Part shown: positions 16,309 to 25,040 of the stretch, piece by piece
Layout of the letters: each line of letters begins with the position of its first letter
How positions within the stretch are numbered: position 1 is the first letter of the stretch
Assembly: GCF_024701975.1 (NCBI RefSeq)
Contig: NZ_JANLNM010000004.1
Span: 62,001-126,000 of the forward strand
DNA: 64,000 bases
Direction of reading: 5' to 3'
From: Variovorax sp. ZS18.2.2
Lineage (GTDB): Bacteria > Pseudomonadota > Gammaproteobacteria > Burkholderiales > Burkholderiaceae_C
The notes under the pieces: generated by a model
The model's input: the letters and a program-made list of their open reading frames with translations, nothing else
Database searches by the model: none
Told to the model about the DNA's origin: nothing
Position numbers and translations under genes: made by a program

Positions 16309-17751
16309 TCAAGCCAGAGCCGAAGGGCGGTGAGCGCCCCAGCCGCAGGCCTGGTCATACGCATGCCCGAGCCGCAGCACGTCAAGGTCGGCATGGATCG
16401 GCCCCGCGAGTTGCAAGCCCATCGGCAAACCGCCTTCACCGAAGCCGGCGCGCACATTCAGCGTCGGCAGCCCCGCCAGCGTGAACGGCGTGACGATCTC
16501 CATCCAGCGGTGGTACGTATCGCTCTTCACGCCATTCACCTCAGCGGGCCAGTGCAGTTCGGCATCGAACGGAAAGACCTGCGCGGTCGGCGCCACGACG
16601 AAATCGAAGCGCTCGAAGAGCTTGAGGAACGCGCGGTACACGTTCGAACGATAGATCGAGGCCTGGTACAGCGACGCCGCATCCAGGTGCTGGCTCTGAT
16701 CGATTTCCCACTGCGCCTCGGGCTTCAACTGCGCGAACAGCTTCGGATCGCTCAGGTACGCGCCAAGCTTGCCGCCGACGAGCAGCTGCCGCAGCCGCAG
16801 CCACGCGCTCCAGTTGTGCTCGCGCGGCACATCGAGCGCGCAGGGCTCCACCTCGCAGCCGATGGTGCGGAAGGTGTCGAGCGCCTTCTCGCCGAGCTCG
16901 CGGATGCCGGGCGCCAGCGGCAGCTCGGGCCAGATGCTGCCGAGCCAGCCGATGCGAAGGCCCTTGCCGTCGCCATCGAGCGAGAGTTCGTCGGGCGAGG
17001 GCAGGGCGTGCGGCGACGACAGCGGCACGCGTCCGTCGAAGCCCGACTGCACCGCGAGCAGCCGCGCCGTGTCTTCCACCGTGCGCGCCATCGGACCTTC
17101 GGTGCTCAGTTGCTGGAAGAACAGCTCCTGCTCCGGATCGCCGGGGACGCGACCGCGCGAGGGCCGCATGCCGACTACGTTGTTGAAGGCGGCGGGGTTG
17201 CGGAGAGACCCCATCATGTCGCTGCCGTCGGCCACCGGCAGCATGCCCAGGGCCAGCGCCACGGCCGCGCCGCCGCTGCTGCCGCCTGCGCTCCGGTCGG
17301 GCGCGTAGGCGTTGCGGGTGATGCCGAACACCGTGTTGTAGGTGTGAGAGCCGAGGCCGAACTCGGGCGTGTTGGTCTTTCCGATGACGATGGCGCCGGC
17401 CGCGCGCATGCGGGCGACGTGCAGGCTGTCGATGCGCGAAGGCGAGCGCGGCGACAGGGGCGAGCCCATCGAGGTCGGCAGCCCTTCGGCATGGCTCAGG
17501 TCCTTCACCGCGAGCGGAAAACCGTGCATCCAGCCGCGCCGTTCGCCGCGTGCCAGCTCGGCATCGCGCTCGCTCGCTTCGGCCAGCAACTGTTCCGGCT
17601 CCCGCAGCGAGACGATGGCATTGAAGCGCGGGTTCAGCGCCTCGATGCGGGCCAGCGAGGCCTGCATGAGCTCATGGCAGGACAGCTCGCGGGCCGCGAT
17701 GCGGCGCGAGAGTTCGGTGGCGCTGAGGGCGAGCAGATCGTCTGAAGGCAT
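16309..17751 (-). CDS. Amidase signature family protein
   Basis: 480 residues. The Ser-cisSer-Lys triad of the amidase family is intact: Lys83 in AVKDLSHAEG, the cis-Ser in SAGGSSGGAAVALA (158-159), and the nucleophile Ser182 in GSDMMGSLRNPAAF. It hydrolyses a carboxamide in the cytoplasm; homologues include aryl-acylamidases and Asn/Gln-tRNA amidotransferase subunit A relatives, and the substrate here is unknown. The start MPSDDLLALS was chosen because it opens the first amidase helix; an ATG 21 codons upstream (17814) is possible and would overlap the start of the divergent LysR gene. Confidence 0.85.
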   Translation of the reverse strand: MPSDDLLALSATELSRRIAARELSCHELMQASLARIEALNPRFNAIVSLREPEQLLAEASERDAELARGERRGWMHGFPLAVKDLSHAEGLPTSMGSPLSPRSPSRIDSLHVARMRAAGAIVIGKTNTPEFGLGSHTYNTVFGITRNAYAPDRSAGGSSGGAAVALALGMLPVADGSDMMGSLRNPAAFNNVVGMRPSRGRVPGDPEQELFFQQLSTEGPMARTVEDTARLLAVQSGFDGRVPLSSPHALPSPDELSLDGDGKGLRIGWLGSIWPELPLAPGIRELGEKALDTFRTIGCEVEPCALDVPREHNWSAWLRLRQLLVGGKLGAYLSDPKLFAQLKPEAQWEIDQSQHLDAASLYQASIYRSNVYRAFLKLFERFDFVVAPTAQVFPFDAELHWPAEVNGVKSDTYHRWMEIVTPFTLAGLPTLNVRAGFGEGGLPMGLQLAGPIHADLDVLRLGHAYDQACGWGAHRPSALA

Positions 17752-17812
17752 GGTGGATGCGGGAAAAGGAGGGGGCGCCCAGTATGGCGCGGCGCTCGCA
17801 TAATCGTCACTC

Positions 17813-18805
17813 ATGGAAACAAAGTGGCTTGAAGACTTCATCAGCTTGGCGGAGACCCGCAGCTTCAGCCGCTCGGCCCAGTTGAGGCACGTGACGCAAC
17901 CCGCGTTCTCCCGCCGCATCCAGGCGCTCGAAGGCTGGGCCGGCACCGACCTCGTCGATCGCAGCTCCTACCCCACGCGCCTCACGCCCGCGGGCCAGAC
18001 GCTCTACAGCCAGGCCATCGAGATGCTGCAGTCGCTGCAGAGCACCCGGGCCATGCTGCGCGGCCACTCGGCCGCCGGGCAGGACGTGATCGAGATCGCC
18101 GTGCCGCACACGCTGGCCTTCACCTTCTTCCCCTCGTGGGTGACCAGCCTGCGCGAGCACTTCGGGCCGATCAAGAGCCGGCTCATCGCGCTCAACGTGC
18201 ATGACGCGGTGCTGCGGCTGGTCGAAGGCAGTTGCGACCTGCTGATCGCCTACCACCACCCCTCGCAGCCGCTGCAGCTGGACAACAACAAGTATGAGAT
18301 GGTGAGCCTCGGCGAGGAAACCGTGGCCCCCTGGGTCAAGGCCGATGCCGACGGCGCGCCGCGCTTCCGGCTGCCGGGCCGCCCGGGCCAGCCGCTGCCC
18401 TACCTGGGCTACGCGCCCGGCGCCTACCTGGGTCGCGTGGTCGACCAGTTGCTCAAGGAGTCGGGCACGGCCATCCACCTGGACCGCGTCTACGAGACCG
18501 ACATGGCCGAGGGCCTGAAGGTCATGGCGCTCGAAGGCCACGGCATCGCCTTCCTGCCGCAGAGCGCGGTGCGCAAGGAAATCAAGGCCCGCAAGCTCGT
18601 GAGCGCGCTGCCGCCAGAGATCGACAGCCTGGAGGCGACGATGGAAATCCGCGCCTACCGCGAGAAGCCGAGCGCCCCGGCACCGGTGAAGACCGGCACC
18701 GGGCGCTCCGCCAAGGTCGCGGCGGTGTCCGAAGGCATCCAGCCCAAGCGCACGGCCGACGCGCTCTGGTCGTACCTCGTCGGCACCCAGCCGGCGGCTC
18801 GCTGA
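17813..18805 (+). CDS. LysR-type transcriptional regulator
   Basis: 330 residues. The N-terminal winged helix-turn-helix (residues 1-60) reads LEDFISLAETRSFSRSAQL, with the recognition helix in TQPAFSRRIQALE. The effector-binding domain follows from about residue 90. An unusual proline/lysine-rich C-terminal stretch (residues 282-310) is inserted before the last helix. The ATG has no Shine-Dalgarno sequence, but a CATAAT -10-like box ends 8 bases before it, so the message may be leaderless. It is divergent from the amidase and lies upstream of aspA. A LysR-box-like palindrome 9 bases after its stop makes aspA a candidate target. Confidence 0.88.
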   Translation: METKWLEDFISLAETRSFSRSAQLRHVTQPAFSRRIQALEGWAGTDLVDRSSYPTRLTPAGQTLYSQAIEMLQSLQSTRAMLRGHSAAGQDVIEIAVPHTLAFTFFPSWVTSLREHFGPIKSRLIALNVHDAVLRLVEGSCDLLIAYHHPSQPLQLDNNKYEMVSLGEETVAPWVKADADGAPRFRLPGRPGQPLPYLGYAPGAYLGRVVDQLLKESGTAIHLDRVYETDMAEGLKVMALEGHGIAFLPQSAVRKEIKARKLVSALPPEIDSLEATMEIRAYREKPSAPAPVKTGTGRSAKVAAVSEGIQPKRTADALWSYLVGTQPAAR

Positions 18806-18813
18806 CTCCGGTT

Positions 18814-18836
18814 TTGTGCGCTGCACAATCTATAAA
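18814..18836 (+). promoter_or_regulatory. Candidate aspA promoter with a LysR-type box
   Basis: TTGTGC-GCT-GCACAA (18814-18828) is a perfect 6-bp inverted repeat that fits the T-N11-A pattern bound by LysR proteins. It is followed at once by TATAAA (18831-18836), a good -10 hexamer. No convincing -35 lies 17 bases before it, as expected for an activator-dependent promoter. It is the last plausible place for an aspA promoter before the terminator at 18963. Confidence 0.45.
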
Positions 18837-18991
18837 TGCCGCGCATGAGGCCTCCCGCATTCAGCATTGGCACCATGAGCACGCCGGTACTACAGTCGCG
18901 GCAGTTTTTCTTCAGCCGCAACTTCAGCTGCAACTTCAGTTGCAATAGCGGCATCATTCGAGGCACGCGCCATCCGCGTGCTTTTTTTTAG
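18836..18991 (+). CDS. Possible leader ORF upstream of aspA
   Basis: A 51-codon frame opening at ATG 18836 and closing with TAG at 18989-18991, inside the last T of the terminator and 13 bases before the aspA ATG. Its 3' half contains a 12-base tandem repeat (18918-18941) that encodes Asn-Phe-Ser-Cys twice. The position across an attenuator fits a leader peptide. However, the frame has no obvious ribosome site, the first ATG falls on the -10 hexamer, and two internal ATGs (18845 and 18875) could also start it. Coding is unproven. Confidence 0.25.
   Translation: MPRMRPPAFSIGTMSTPVLQSRQFFFSRNFSCNFSCNSGIIRGTRHPRAFF
18918..18943 (+). repeat. 12-base tandem repeat forming two UUCA hairpins in the aspA leader
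   Basis: GCAACTTCAGCT (18918-18929) and GCAACTTCAGTT (18930-18941) are tandem copies. The second, with the next GC, folds as GCAAC-TTCA-GTTGC, a perfect 5-bp hairpin; the first folds the same way with one mismatch. They precede the terminator stem by 19 bases and could compete with it for structure. Confidence 0.6.
18963..18989 (+). terminator. Intrinsic terminator immediately before aspA
   Basis: Stem GCACGCG (18963-18969) / CGCGTGC (18975-18981), 5-base loop, then eight T. This is the cleanest intrinsic terminator signature in the window. Its T-run ends 15 bases before the aspA ATG, leaving no room for a promoter after it, so aspA transcription must read through it. Confidence 0.85.
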
Positions 18992-19004
18992 CCGAGGAAC
19001 CTGT

Positions 19005-20459
19005 ATGAGCTCCAATTTCAGGACCGAACACGACTTCCTCGGCGAGAAGCAGATTCCCGCCGCCGCCTACTGGGGCGTGCATACGGCGCGTGCCGTCGAG
19101 AACTTCGCGATCTCCGGCACCCGCATCTCGGCCATGCCCGACCTCATTCGCGCGCTGGCCTATGTGAAGAAGGCGGCCACCCGCGCCAATGCCGACCTGG
19201 GCGCCATCGACCGCGACCGCGCCGCCGCGATCATCCTGGCCTGCGAGGACCTCATCGAGGGCAAGCTGCTCGACGAGTTCGTGGTCGACGTGATCCAGGG
19301 CGGCGCCGGCACCTCGACCAACATGAACGCGAACGAGGTCATCTGCAACCTCGCGCTCGAAAAGCTCGGCCACGAGAAGGCGCGCTACGACGTGCTGCAC
19401 CCCAACGACCACGTCAACGCCTCGCAGAGCACCAACGACGTGTACCCGACGGCGGTGCGCCTGGCGCTGTGGTTCGCGATCGGCAAGCTGCTCGAAGCCA
19501 TGGCCGCGCTGCGCCGCAGCTTCGAGGCCAAGGCGCTCGAGTTCAAGGACATTCTGAAGATCGGCCGCACCCAGCTGCAGGACGCCGTGCCGATGACGCT
19601 GGGCCAGGAGTTCCTGACCTACGCGATCATGATCGGCGAGGACGAGGCTCGGCTGGGCGAGGCCCGTGCGCTGATCGAGGAAATCAACCTCGGCGCCACC
19701 GCCATCGGCACCGGCATCAACGCGCCGCACGGCTATGCCAACCTCGCCTGCCAGTACCTGGCCGAGCAGACCGGCGTGCCGCTCAAGCAGGCGGCCAACC
19801 TCATCGAAGCCACGCAGGACACGGGCGCCTTCGTGCAGCTGTCGGGCGTGTTGAAGCGCGTGGCCACCAAGCTCAGCAAGACCTGCAACGACCTGCGCCT
19901 GCTCTCCAGCGGCCCGCAGGCCGGCTTCGGCGAGATCCGGTTGCCCGCGCGGCAGGCGGGCTCGTCGATCATGCCGGGCAAGGTCAACCCGGTGATTCCG
20001 GAAGTGATGAACCAGGTGGCCTTCGAGGTCATCGGCAACGACATCACCGTGACCATGGCGTCCGAGGCCGGCCAGCTGCAGCTCAACGCCTTCGAGCCGA
20101 TCATGGGCTGGAGCCTGTTCAAGAGCATCAAGCACCTGGGCAATGCCTGCAACACGCTGCAGCTGAACTGCGTCGACGGCATCGAGGCCAACCGCGAGTT
20201 CCTGGCCAAGCGGGTGCGCGAGTCGGTCACGCTGGTCACCGCGCTCAATCCGCTCATCGGCTACGAGAAGGCCGCGCTCATCGCCAAGACCGCGCTCGCC
20301 ACCGGCGGGCCCATCGACCTGGTGGCGGAGTCGCTCGGCATCATGACGCGCGCCGAGATGGAGGCGCTGCTGATTCCAGAGAACCTGACCCAGCCGGTGC
20401 GCCTGTCCGCCGCACCGGTCCCCCCGGCTGCCGAGCCTTCGGGCACAAAGGCTGCTTAG
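19005..20459 (+). CDS. aspA: Aspartate ammonia-lyase (aspartase)
   Basis: 484 residues. It matches AspA more closely than fumarase: the N-terminal FRTEHDFLGEKQIPAAAYWGVHT, GGAGTSTNMNANEVI, LKIGRTQLQDAVPMTLGQEF, and the flexible catalytic loop GSSIMPGKVNPVIPEV with its Ser at about residue 320-321. It converts L-aspartate to fumarate and ammonia in the cytoplasm. The start MSSNFRTEHD was chosen because it aligns with known aspartases and has gagg 8 bases upstream; an upstream GTG would lie inside the terminator. The glutamate/aspartate importer follows, so imported aspartate can feed the TCA cycle directly. Confidence 0.93.
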   Translation: MSSNFRTEHDFLGEKQIPAAAYWGVHTARAVENFAISGTRISAMPDLIRALAYVKKAATRANADLGAIDRDRAAAIILACEDLIEGKLLDEFVVDVIQGGAGTSTNMNANEVICNLALEKLGHEKARYDVLHPNDHVNASQSTNDVYPTAVRLALWFAIGKLLEAMAALRRSFEAKALEFKDILKIGRTQLQDAVPMTLGQEFLTYAIMIGEDEARLGEARALIEEINLGATAIGTGINAPHGYANLACQYLAEQTGVPLKQAANLIEATQDTGAFVQLSGVLKRVATKLSKTCNDLRLLSSGPQAGFGEIRLPARQAGSSIMPGKVNPVIPEVMNQVAFEVIGNDITVTMASEAGQLQLNAFEPIMGWSLFKSIKHLGNACNTLQLNCVDGIEANREFLAKRVRESVTLVTALNPLIGYEKAALIAKTALATGGPIDLVAESLGIMTRAEMEALLIPENLTQPVRLSAAPVPPAAEPSGTKAA

Positions 20460-20563
20460 TGAAAGTCGGACAATGCCAGGAGGCAGGATCGCACCAGGCT
20501 GGCGCCGCGATGCGCGCAGCCGGTGCAGCAATGCACGGCGGGATGCCCCCCGGATGCACCGGG

Positions 20564-20591
20564 TTGGTCCGGGTATCACGCAAAATATGTA
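20564..20591 (+). promoter_or_regulatory. Candidate gltI promoter
   Basis: The 182-base gap between aspA and gltI ends in an AT-rich stretch unlike the surrounding DNA. TTGGTC (20564-20569) and TATGTA (20586-20591) are spaced by 16 bases; TAGAAT (20596-20601) is an alternative -10. A separate promoter would explain independent expression of the importer, but the call rests on hexamer likeness only. Confidence 0.35.
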
Positions 20592-20641
20592 TGTCTAGAA
20601 TTTAGTTGTATCTGTTTCAGTCACCCTCAGGAGTTTTCTGT

Positions 20642-21541
20642 ATGAAAAAACAAGCAATGGCATTGGCAATCGCGGCGTTCGCCACCAGCGGCGCCTTCGC
20701 TCAGGCCAATGACACCCTGGCCAAGATCAAGGCCTCGGGCACCATCACCGAAGGCGTGCGCGAATCTTCCGGCCTGTCGTACACGCTGGGCAACGGCCAG
20801 TACACCGGCTTCCACTACGACGTCTGCGCCAACATCATCAAGGACCTCGAGAAGGCCGCCGGCAAGAAGCTCGAAGTCAAGTACCAGCCCGTCACCTCGC
20901 AGAACCGCATTCCCCTCGTGCAGAACGGCACCGTGGACATCGAGTGCGGCTCGACCACCAACAACGCCACCCGCCAGAAGGACGTGGCCTTCGGCGTGAC
21001 CACCTACGTCGAAGAAACCAAGATCGTCGTCAAGGCCAACTCGGGCATCAACTCGCTGGCCGACCTGAAGGACAAGACGGTTGCCACCACCACCGGCACC
21101 ACGCCGCTGCAAACCGTGCGCAAGCAAAAGCGCGCCGAGAACCTGACCTTCAAGGAGGTCTACGGCAAGGACCACTCCGACAGCTTCCTGCTGCTGGAAA
21201 CCGGCCGCGCCGATGCGTTCGTGATGGACGGCTCGATCCTGGCTGCGCTCGCTGCCAAGTCGAAGTCGCCCAAGGACTACAAGATCCTGAACGACGTGCT
21301 GGCCGTCGAGCCGATCGCCATCATGATCCGCAAGGACGACCCCGCCTTCAAGAAGGCCGTGGACGACAGCATCAAGGCACAGGCCAAGTCGGGCGAGCTG
21401 ACCAAGCTCTATGACAAGTGGTTCCTGAAGCCGATTCCCCCGGCAGGCGTGACCATCGGCCTGCCGCTGGGCGAAGCCACCAAGAACGCCTGGGCCAACC
21501 CGAACGACAAGCCCGCGGAAGAGTACGTCACCAAGGAATAA
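20642..21541 (+). CDS. gltI: Glutamate/aspartate ABC transporter, periplasmic binding protein
   Basis: 299 residues. The signal peptide spans residues 1-21 (MKKQAMALAIAAFATSGAFA). The mature type II binding fold of the amino-acid SBP_bac_3 family is clear: TLAKIKASGTITEGVRESS, FHYDVCANIIKDL, the ligand loop CGSTTNNATRQKDVAFG and the hinge segment ETGRADAFVMDGS. These segments are typical of GltI and its DEBP relatives. It captures glutamate or aspartate in the periplasm for GltJK-GltL. AGGAG precedes the ATG. A strong hairpin separates it from the permease genes, which should give it higher expression than they have. Confidence 0.93.
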   Translation: MKKQAMALAIAAFATSGAFAQANDTLAKIKASGTITEGVRESSGLSYTLGNGQYTGFHYDVCANIIKDLEKAAGKKLEVKYQPVTSQNRIPLVQNGTVDIECGSTTNNATRQKDVAFGVTTYVEETKIVVKANSGINSLADLKDKTVATTTGTTPLQTVRKQKRAENLTFKEVYGKDHSDSFLLLETGRADAFVMDGSILAALAAKSKSPKDYKILNDVLAVEPIAIMIRKDDPAFKKAVDDSIKAQAKSGELTKLYDKWFLKPIPPAGVTIGLPLGEATKNAWANPNDKPAEEYVTKE

Positions 21542-21562
21542 ACACGCGTCGCTGCGTGAATG

Positions 21563-21593
21563 ACGCCCACCTTTCGCGGTGGGCGTTTCTTTT
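21563..21593 (+). terminator. Terminator between gltI and gltJ
   Basis: Stem ACGCCCACC (21563-21571) / GGTGGGCGT (21578-21586), 6-base loop, then TTCTTTT. It lies 22 bases after the gltI stop. Placement after the binding-protein gene of an ABC operon is a common device for lowering permease expression relative to receptor. Confidence 0.85.
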
Positions 21594-21632
21594 CAAGGGA
21601 CGGTTTTGTCGAAGACGGTGAAGGAGTAAGAA

Positions 21633-22364
21633 ATGGGAAACTGGGATTGGCAGGTCTTCCTGCAGGACCCGGGTGGGGAATATCCGAGCTACCTGCAATG
21701 GATGCTCTCGGCCTGGGGCTGGACGGTGTCCGTGGCATTGCTGGCGCTGATCGTGGCGCTCGTGCTGGGCTCGCTGATCGGCATCATCCGCACGCTGCCC
21801 GACAGCCCGTGGCTGGTGCGTTTCGGCAATGCGTGGGTGGAGCTCTTCCGCAACATCCCGCTGCTGGTGCAGATCTTCCTCTGGTACCACGTCATTCCGG
21901 CGCTGATCCCGGTGATGAAGAGCGTGCCGAGCTTCATCCTGGTGGTGCTGGCGCTGGGCTTCTTCACCTCGGCGCGTATTGCCGAGCAGGTGCGCTCGGG
22001 CATCCAGGCGCTGCCCAAGGGCCAGCGCTATGCGGGCATGGCGGTGGGCTTCACCACGGTGCAGTACTACCGCTACGTGATCCTGCCGATGGCCTACCGC
22101 ATCATCATCCCGCCGCTCACGAGCGAGACGATGAACATCTTCAAGAACTCGTCCGTCGCGTTCGCCGTGTCGGTCACCGAGCTCACCATGTTCGCCATGC
22201 AGGCGCAGGAAGAAACCTCGCGCGGCATCGAGGTCTACCTCGCGGTGACGGCGTGCTACGTGGTGTCGGCCCTGGCCATCAACCGCCTCATGGCATTCAT
22301 CGAGAAGAAGACCCGTGTGCCGGGCTTCATCGTCTCGGCCAGCGCCGGCGGCGGAGGACACTGA
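21633..22364 (+). CDS. gltJ: Glutamate/aspartate ABC transporter permease GltJ
   Basis: 243 residues with five or so hydrophobic segments. The amino-acid permease (HisM/GltJ) signature is clear: WVELFRNIPLLVQIFLWYHV near residue 70 and the EAA-like cytoplasmic loop SGIQALPKGQRYAGMAVGFT near 128. It forms the channel with GltK in the inner membrane. A gaaggag site precedes the ATG. The gltK ATG follows its stop by one base, so the pair should be translated together in equal amounts. Confidence 0.92.
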   Translation: MGNWDWQVFLQDPGGEYPSYLQWMLSAWGWTVSVALLALIVALVLGSLIGIIRTLPDSPWLVRFGNAWVELFRNIPLLVQIFLWYHVIPALIPVMKSVPSFILVVLALGFFTSARIAEQVRSGIQALPKGQRYAGMAVGFTTVQYYRYVILPMAYRIIIPPLTSETMNIFKNSSVAFAVSVTELTMFAMQAQEETSRGIEVYLAVTACYVVSALAINRLMAFIEKKTRVPGFIVSASAGGGGH

Positions 22365-22365
22365 C

Positions 22366-23055
22366 ATGATGAATCTCGACCTGTCCTTCTACAACTGGGA
22401 CGTCATCAGCAACTTCGTCGTCAAGGGCTTCTACTTCAGCATCATGCTGACGGTGGTGGCCACGATCGGCGGCGTGATCTTCGGCACCATCCTCGCGCTC
22501 ATGCGGCTGTCGGGCAAGAAGTGGCTGGACACGCCCGCCGCCATCTACGTCAACGGCATGCGCAGCATTCCGCTGGTGATGGTGATCCTGTGGTTCTTCC
22601 TGCTGGTGCCGGCGTCGTTCTATTCGCTGTTCGGCTCGCTCGGCTCGAACTACCGCTCCGAAATCTCGGCCGTGATCACCTTCGTCGCGTTCGAGGCGGC
22701 GTACTTTTCCGAGATCATGCGCGCGGGCATCCAGTCGATTCCGCGCGGCCAGGTGAATGCGGGCCAGGCGGTGGGCATGACCTACGGTCAGAACATGCGC
22801 CTGGTGGTGCTGCCGCAGGCGTTCCGTAACATGCTGCCGGTGCTGCTCACGCAGACCATCATCCTGTTCCAGGACACCTCGCTGGTGTATGCCATCGGTG
22901 CCTACGACATGCTCAAGGGCTTCGAGACGGCCGGCAAGAACTTCGGCCGCCCGATCGAGGCGTACCTGCTTGCAGCCGTCGTCTACTTCATCATGTGTTA
23001 TGCCTTGTCGTGGCTCGTGAAGCGCCTGCACAAGAAGATCGCCATCATTCGCTGA
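22366..23055 (+). CDS. gltK: Glutamate/aspartate ABC transporter permease GltK
   Basis: 229 residues. A membrane segment near residues 20-45 is followed by the permease signature NGMRSIPLVMVILWFFLLVP and the EAA loop AGIQSIPRGQVNAGQAVGMTYGQ (split here into its two halves by Ser and Gly-rich turns). It pairs with GltJ. Two adjacent ATG codons open the frame; the first, one base after the gltJ stop, was taken. It ends with the basic tail VKRLHKKIAIIR facing the cytoplasm. Confidence 0.92.
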   Translation: MMNLDLSFYNWDVISNFVVKGFYFSIMLTVVATIGGVIFGTILALMRLSGKKWLDTPAAIYVNGMRSIPLVMVILWFFLLVPASFYSLFGSLGSNYRSEISAVITFVAFEAAYFSEIMRAGIQSIPRGQVNAGQAVGMTYGQNMRLVVLPQAFRNMLPVLLTQTIILFQDTSLVYAIGAYDMLKGFETAGKNFGRPIEAYLLAAVVYFIMCYALSWLVKRLHKKIAIIR

Positions 23056-23078
23056 GTGGCTGAACCGGAGAGAAAGAT

Positions 23079-23828
<750 letters not shown>

Positions 23829-23850
23829 TCCGCCGCGGTTCAAGAAAGAC

Positions 23851-23883
23851 AAAAGCCACGCTGTTCTGCAGCGTGGCTTTTTT
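23851..23883. terminator. Bidirectional terminator between gltL and the convergent hydrolase gene
   Basis: Perfect 13-bp stem AAAAGCCACGCTG (23851-23863) / CAGCGTGGCTTTT (23869-23881) with a 5-base loop. T-runs follow on the + strand and A-rich sequence precedes, so it can work in both directions. It serves gltL on the + strand and the - strand hydrolase whose stop lies at 23883. Confidence 0.9.
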
Positions 23884-24911
23884 CATGGGCCCGGCAATGC
23901 CTTGTCGAAGAAGGTCGGAATCTCGCGGCCGAGGCGCGCGAGAAAAGCATTGCGGTCGAAGCCCGGCGGGTCGTCCGCGATGTTCCCGTCGTCGGTGGGA
24001 ATCGCCGTGCCCGGCGTGTCCATGAACGCGAAGTGCCAGGCATTGGGGATGCGGTGCAGTTCGGCCCGAGGCATGTTCTGCGCGACCCATTCAGCGTGGA
24101 AACGCGGGACGAGGAAGCGATCCTGCTCCGCCTCGTATATCTGCGTGGGCACCCAGATCTCCGCGAGCGAAGATGCCGTGAAGAGCACGCCGGCCGGCGC
24201 CAGCGCCACGACCGCGCGCACCCGCGGATCGCGCAGGGAAGGCAGGACCGGTGCCGCGGCCGCGTTGGCCGCCGATGGCACATTCCGGCTCACGCCGCAG
24301 AAGATCGGGTCCGCGGCGCGCTCGGCCTCGCAATGCGCGCGGATGCGCGACAGGTCGGCCTGCCCACCCGCCAGCGCCAGCACGGTGTACCCACCGGCCG
24401 AGTGGCCGACCGCGCCGATGCGTGGGCCTTGGGCATCGCTGGCGATGCGGTCCTTCCACTGCCGGTCCTGCAGCAACGCATCGATCACGCGCGACACCTG
24501 CCGTGGCCGCTCCGTGAAATAGACGCTGGCACCCGCCTGCAGCAGCGACCCGTCTTGCCAGTTGTCGCCGGGGTGGCGGATGGCCGCGACCATGTAGCCG
24601 CTGCGCGCAAGCGCTTCGGCGAGGCTGCTGTGGCCCAGCTCGGTGCCGCCGATGCCGTGGCTCAGCAGGATCAATCCCTTGAACTTGTCCTCGGGCGCTG
24701 ACTGGATGGCCGCCTGGACCGTGAACGGCCCCATGGCCGTGGTGCGGGCGGACGCCTCTGTCGGGTAATAGAGCGCGATCACGGTCGGTGCGGCATCGGG
24801 CGTCGCGCCCGGAATGCGCAGCTGCCGCCAGCCGGCCTCGGCGGCCAGAAGCTGGCAGGACAGCAGCAGGCCCGAGGCCAGCAGCAGGATCGGTCGGAAA
24901 GCGGTGCGCAT
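23883..24911 (-). CDS. Exported alpha/beta hydrolase (dienelactone-hydrolase/PAF-acetylhydrolase-like)
   Basis: 342 residues. A signal peptide covers about residues 1-25, with LLSC as a possible lipobox, so the protein is periplasmic or lipid-anchored. The oxyanion strand is LILLSHGIGGTELGHSSL; the nucleophile elbow is GAVGHSAGGYTVLAL with Ser near residue 162. The acid lies in the YEAEQD region, and the His in IPNAWHFAFMD. Several Cys in the central part may form disulfides. The start MRTAFRP was preferred because AGGAG precedes it. Substrate unknown; short esters are likely. Confidence 0.82.
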   Translation of the reverse strand: MRTAFRPILLLASGLLLSCQLLAAEAGWRQLRIPGATPDAAPTVIALYYPTEASARTTAMGPFTVQAAIQSAPEDKFKGLILLSHGIGGTELGHSSLAEALARSGYMVAAIRHPGDNWQDGSLLQAGASVYFTERPRQVSRVIDALLQDRQWKDRIASDAQGPRIGAVGHSAGGYTVLALAGGQADLSRIRAHCEAERAADPIFCGVSRNVPSAANAAAAPVLPSLRDPRVRAVVALAPAGVLFTASSLAEIWVPTQIYEAEQDRFLVPRFHAEWVAQNMPRAELHRIPNAWHFAFMDTPGTAIPTDDGNIADDPPGFDRNAFLARLGREIPTFFDKALPGP

Positions 24912-25040
24912 CGCGGATCTCCTCGACGTGGTTGTCAGTGGAGCCCGCATGGTTGCCGCGCGCCGTCGCCACCGCCATGGGATTGCGACGAAGTGCGCGA
25001 AACGCGGCGCGAAGTGACGGGCGCCGCGCTCGGGAACGGC

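Noticed and set aside
18918..18943. Tandem repeats considered as a miniature CRISPR
   Set aside because: The unit is 12 bases, there are only two copies, and there are no spacers. A leader hairpin pair explains it better.
20460..20580. Terminator after aspA
   Set aside because: Short CCCGG / CCGGG and other GC-rich pairings exist in the aspA-gltI gap, but none is longer than 5 bp or followed by T residues, so no terminator was called.
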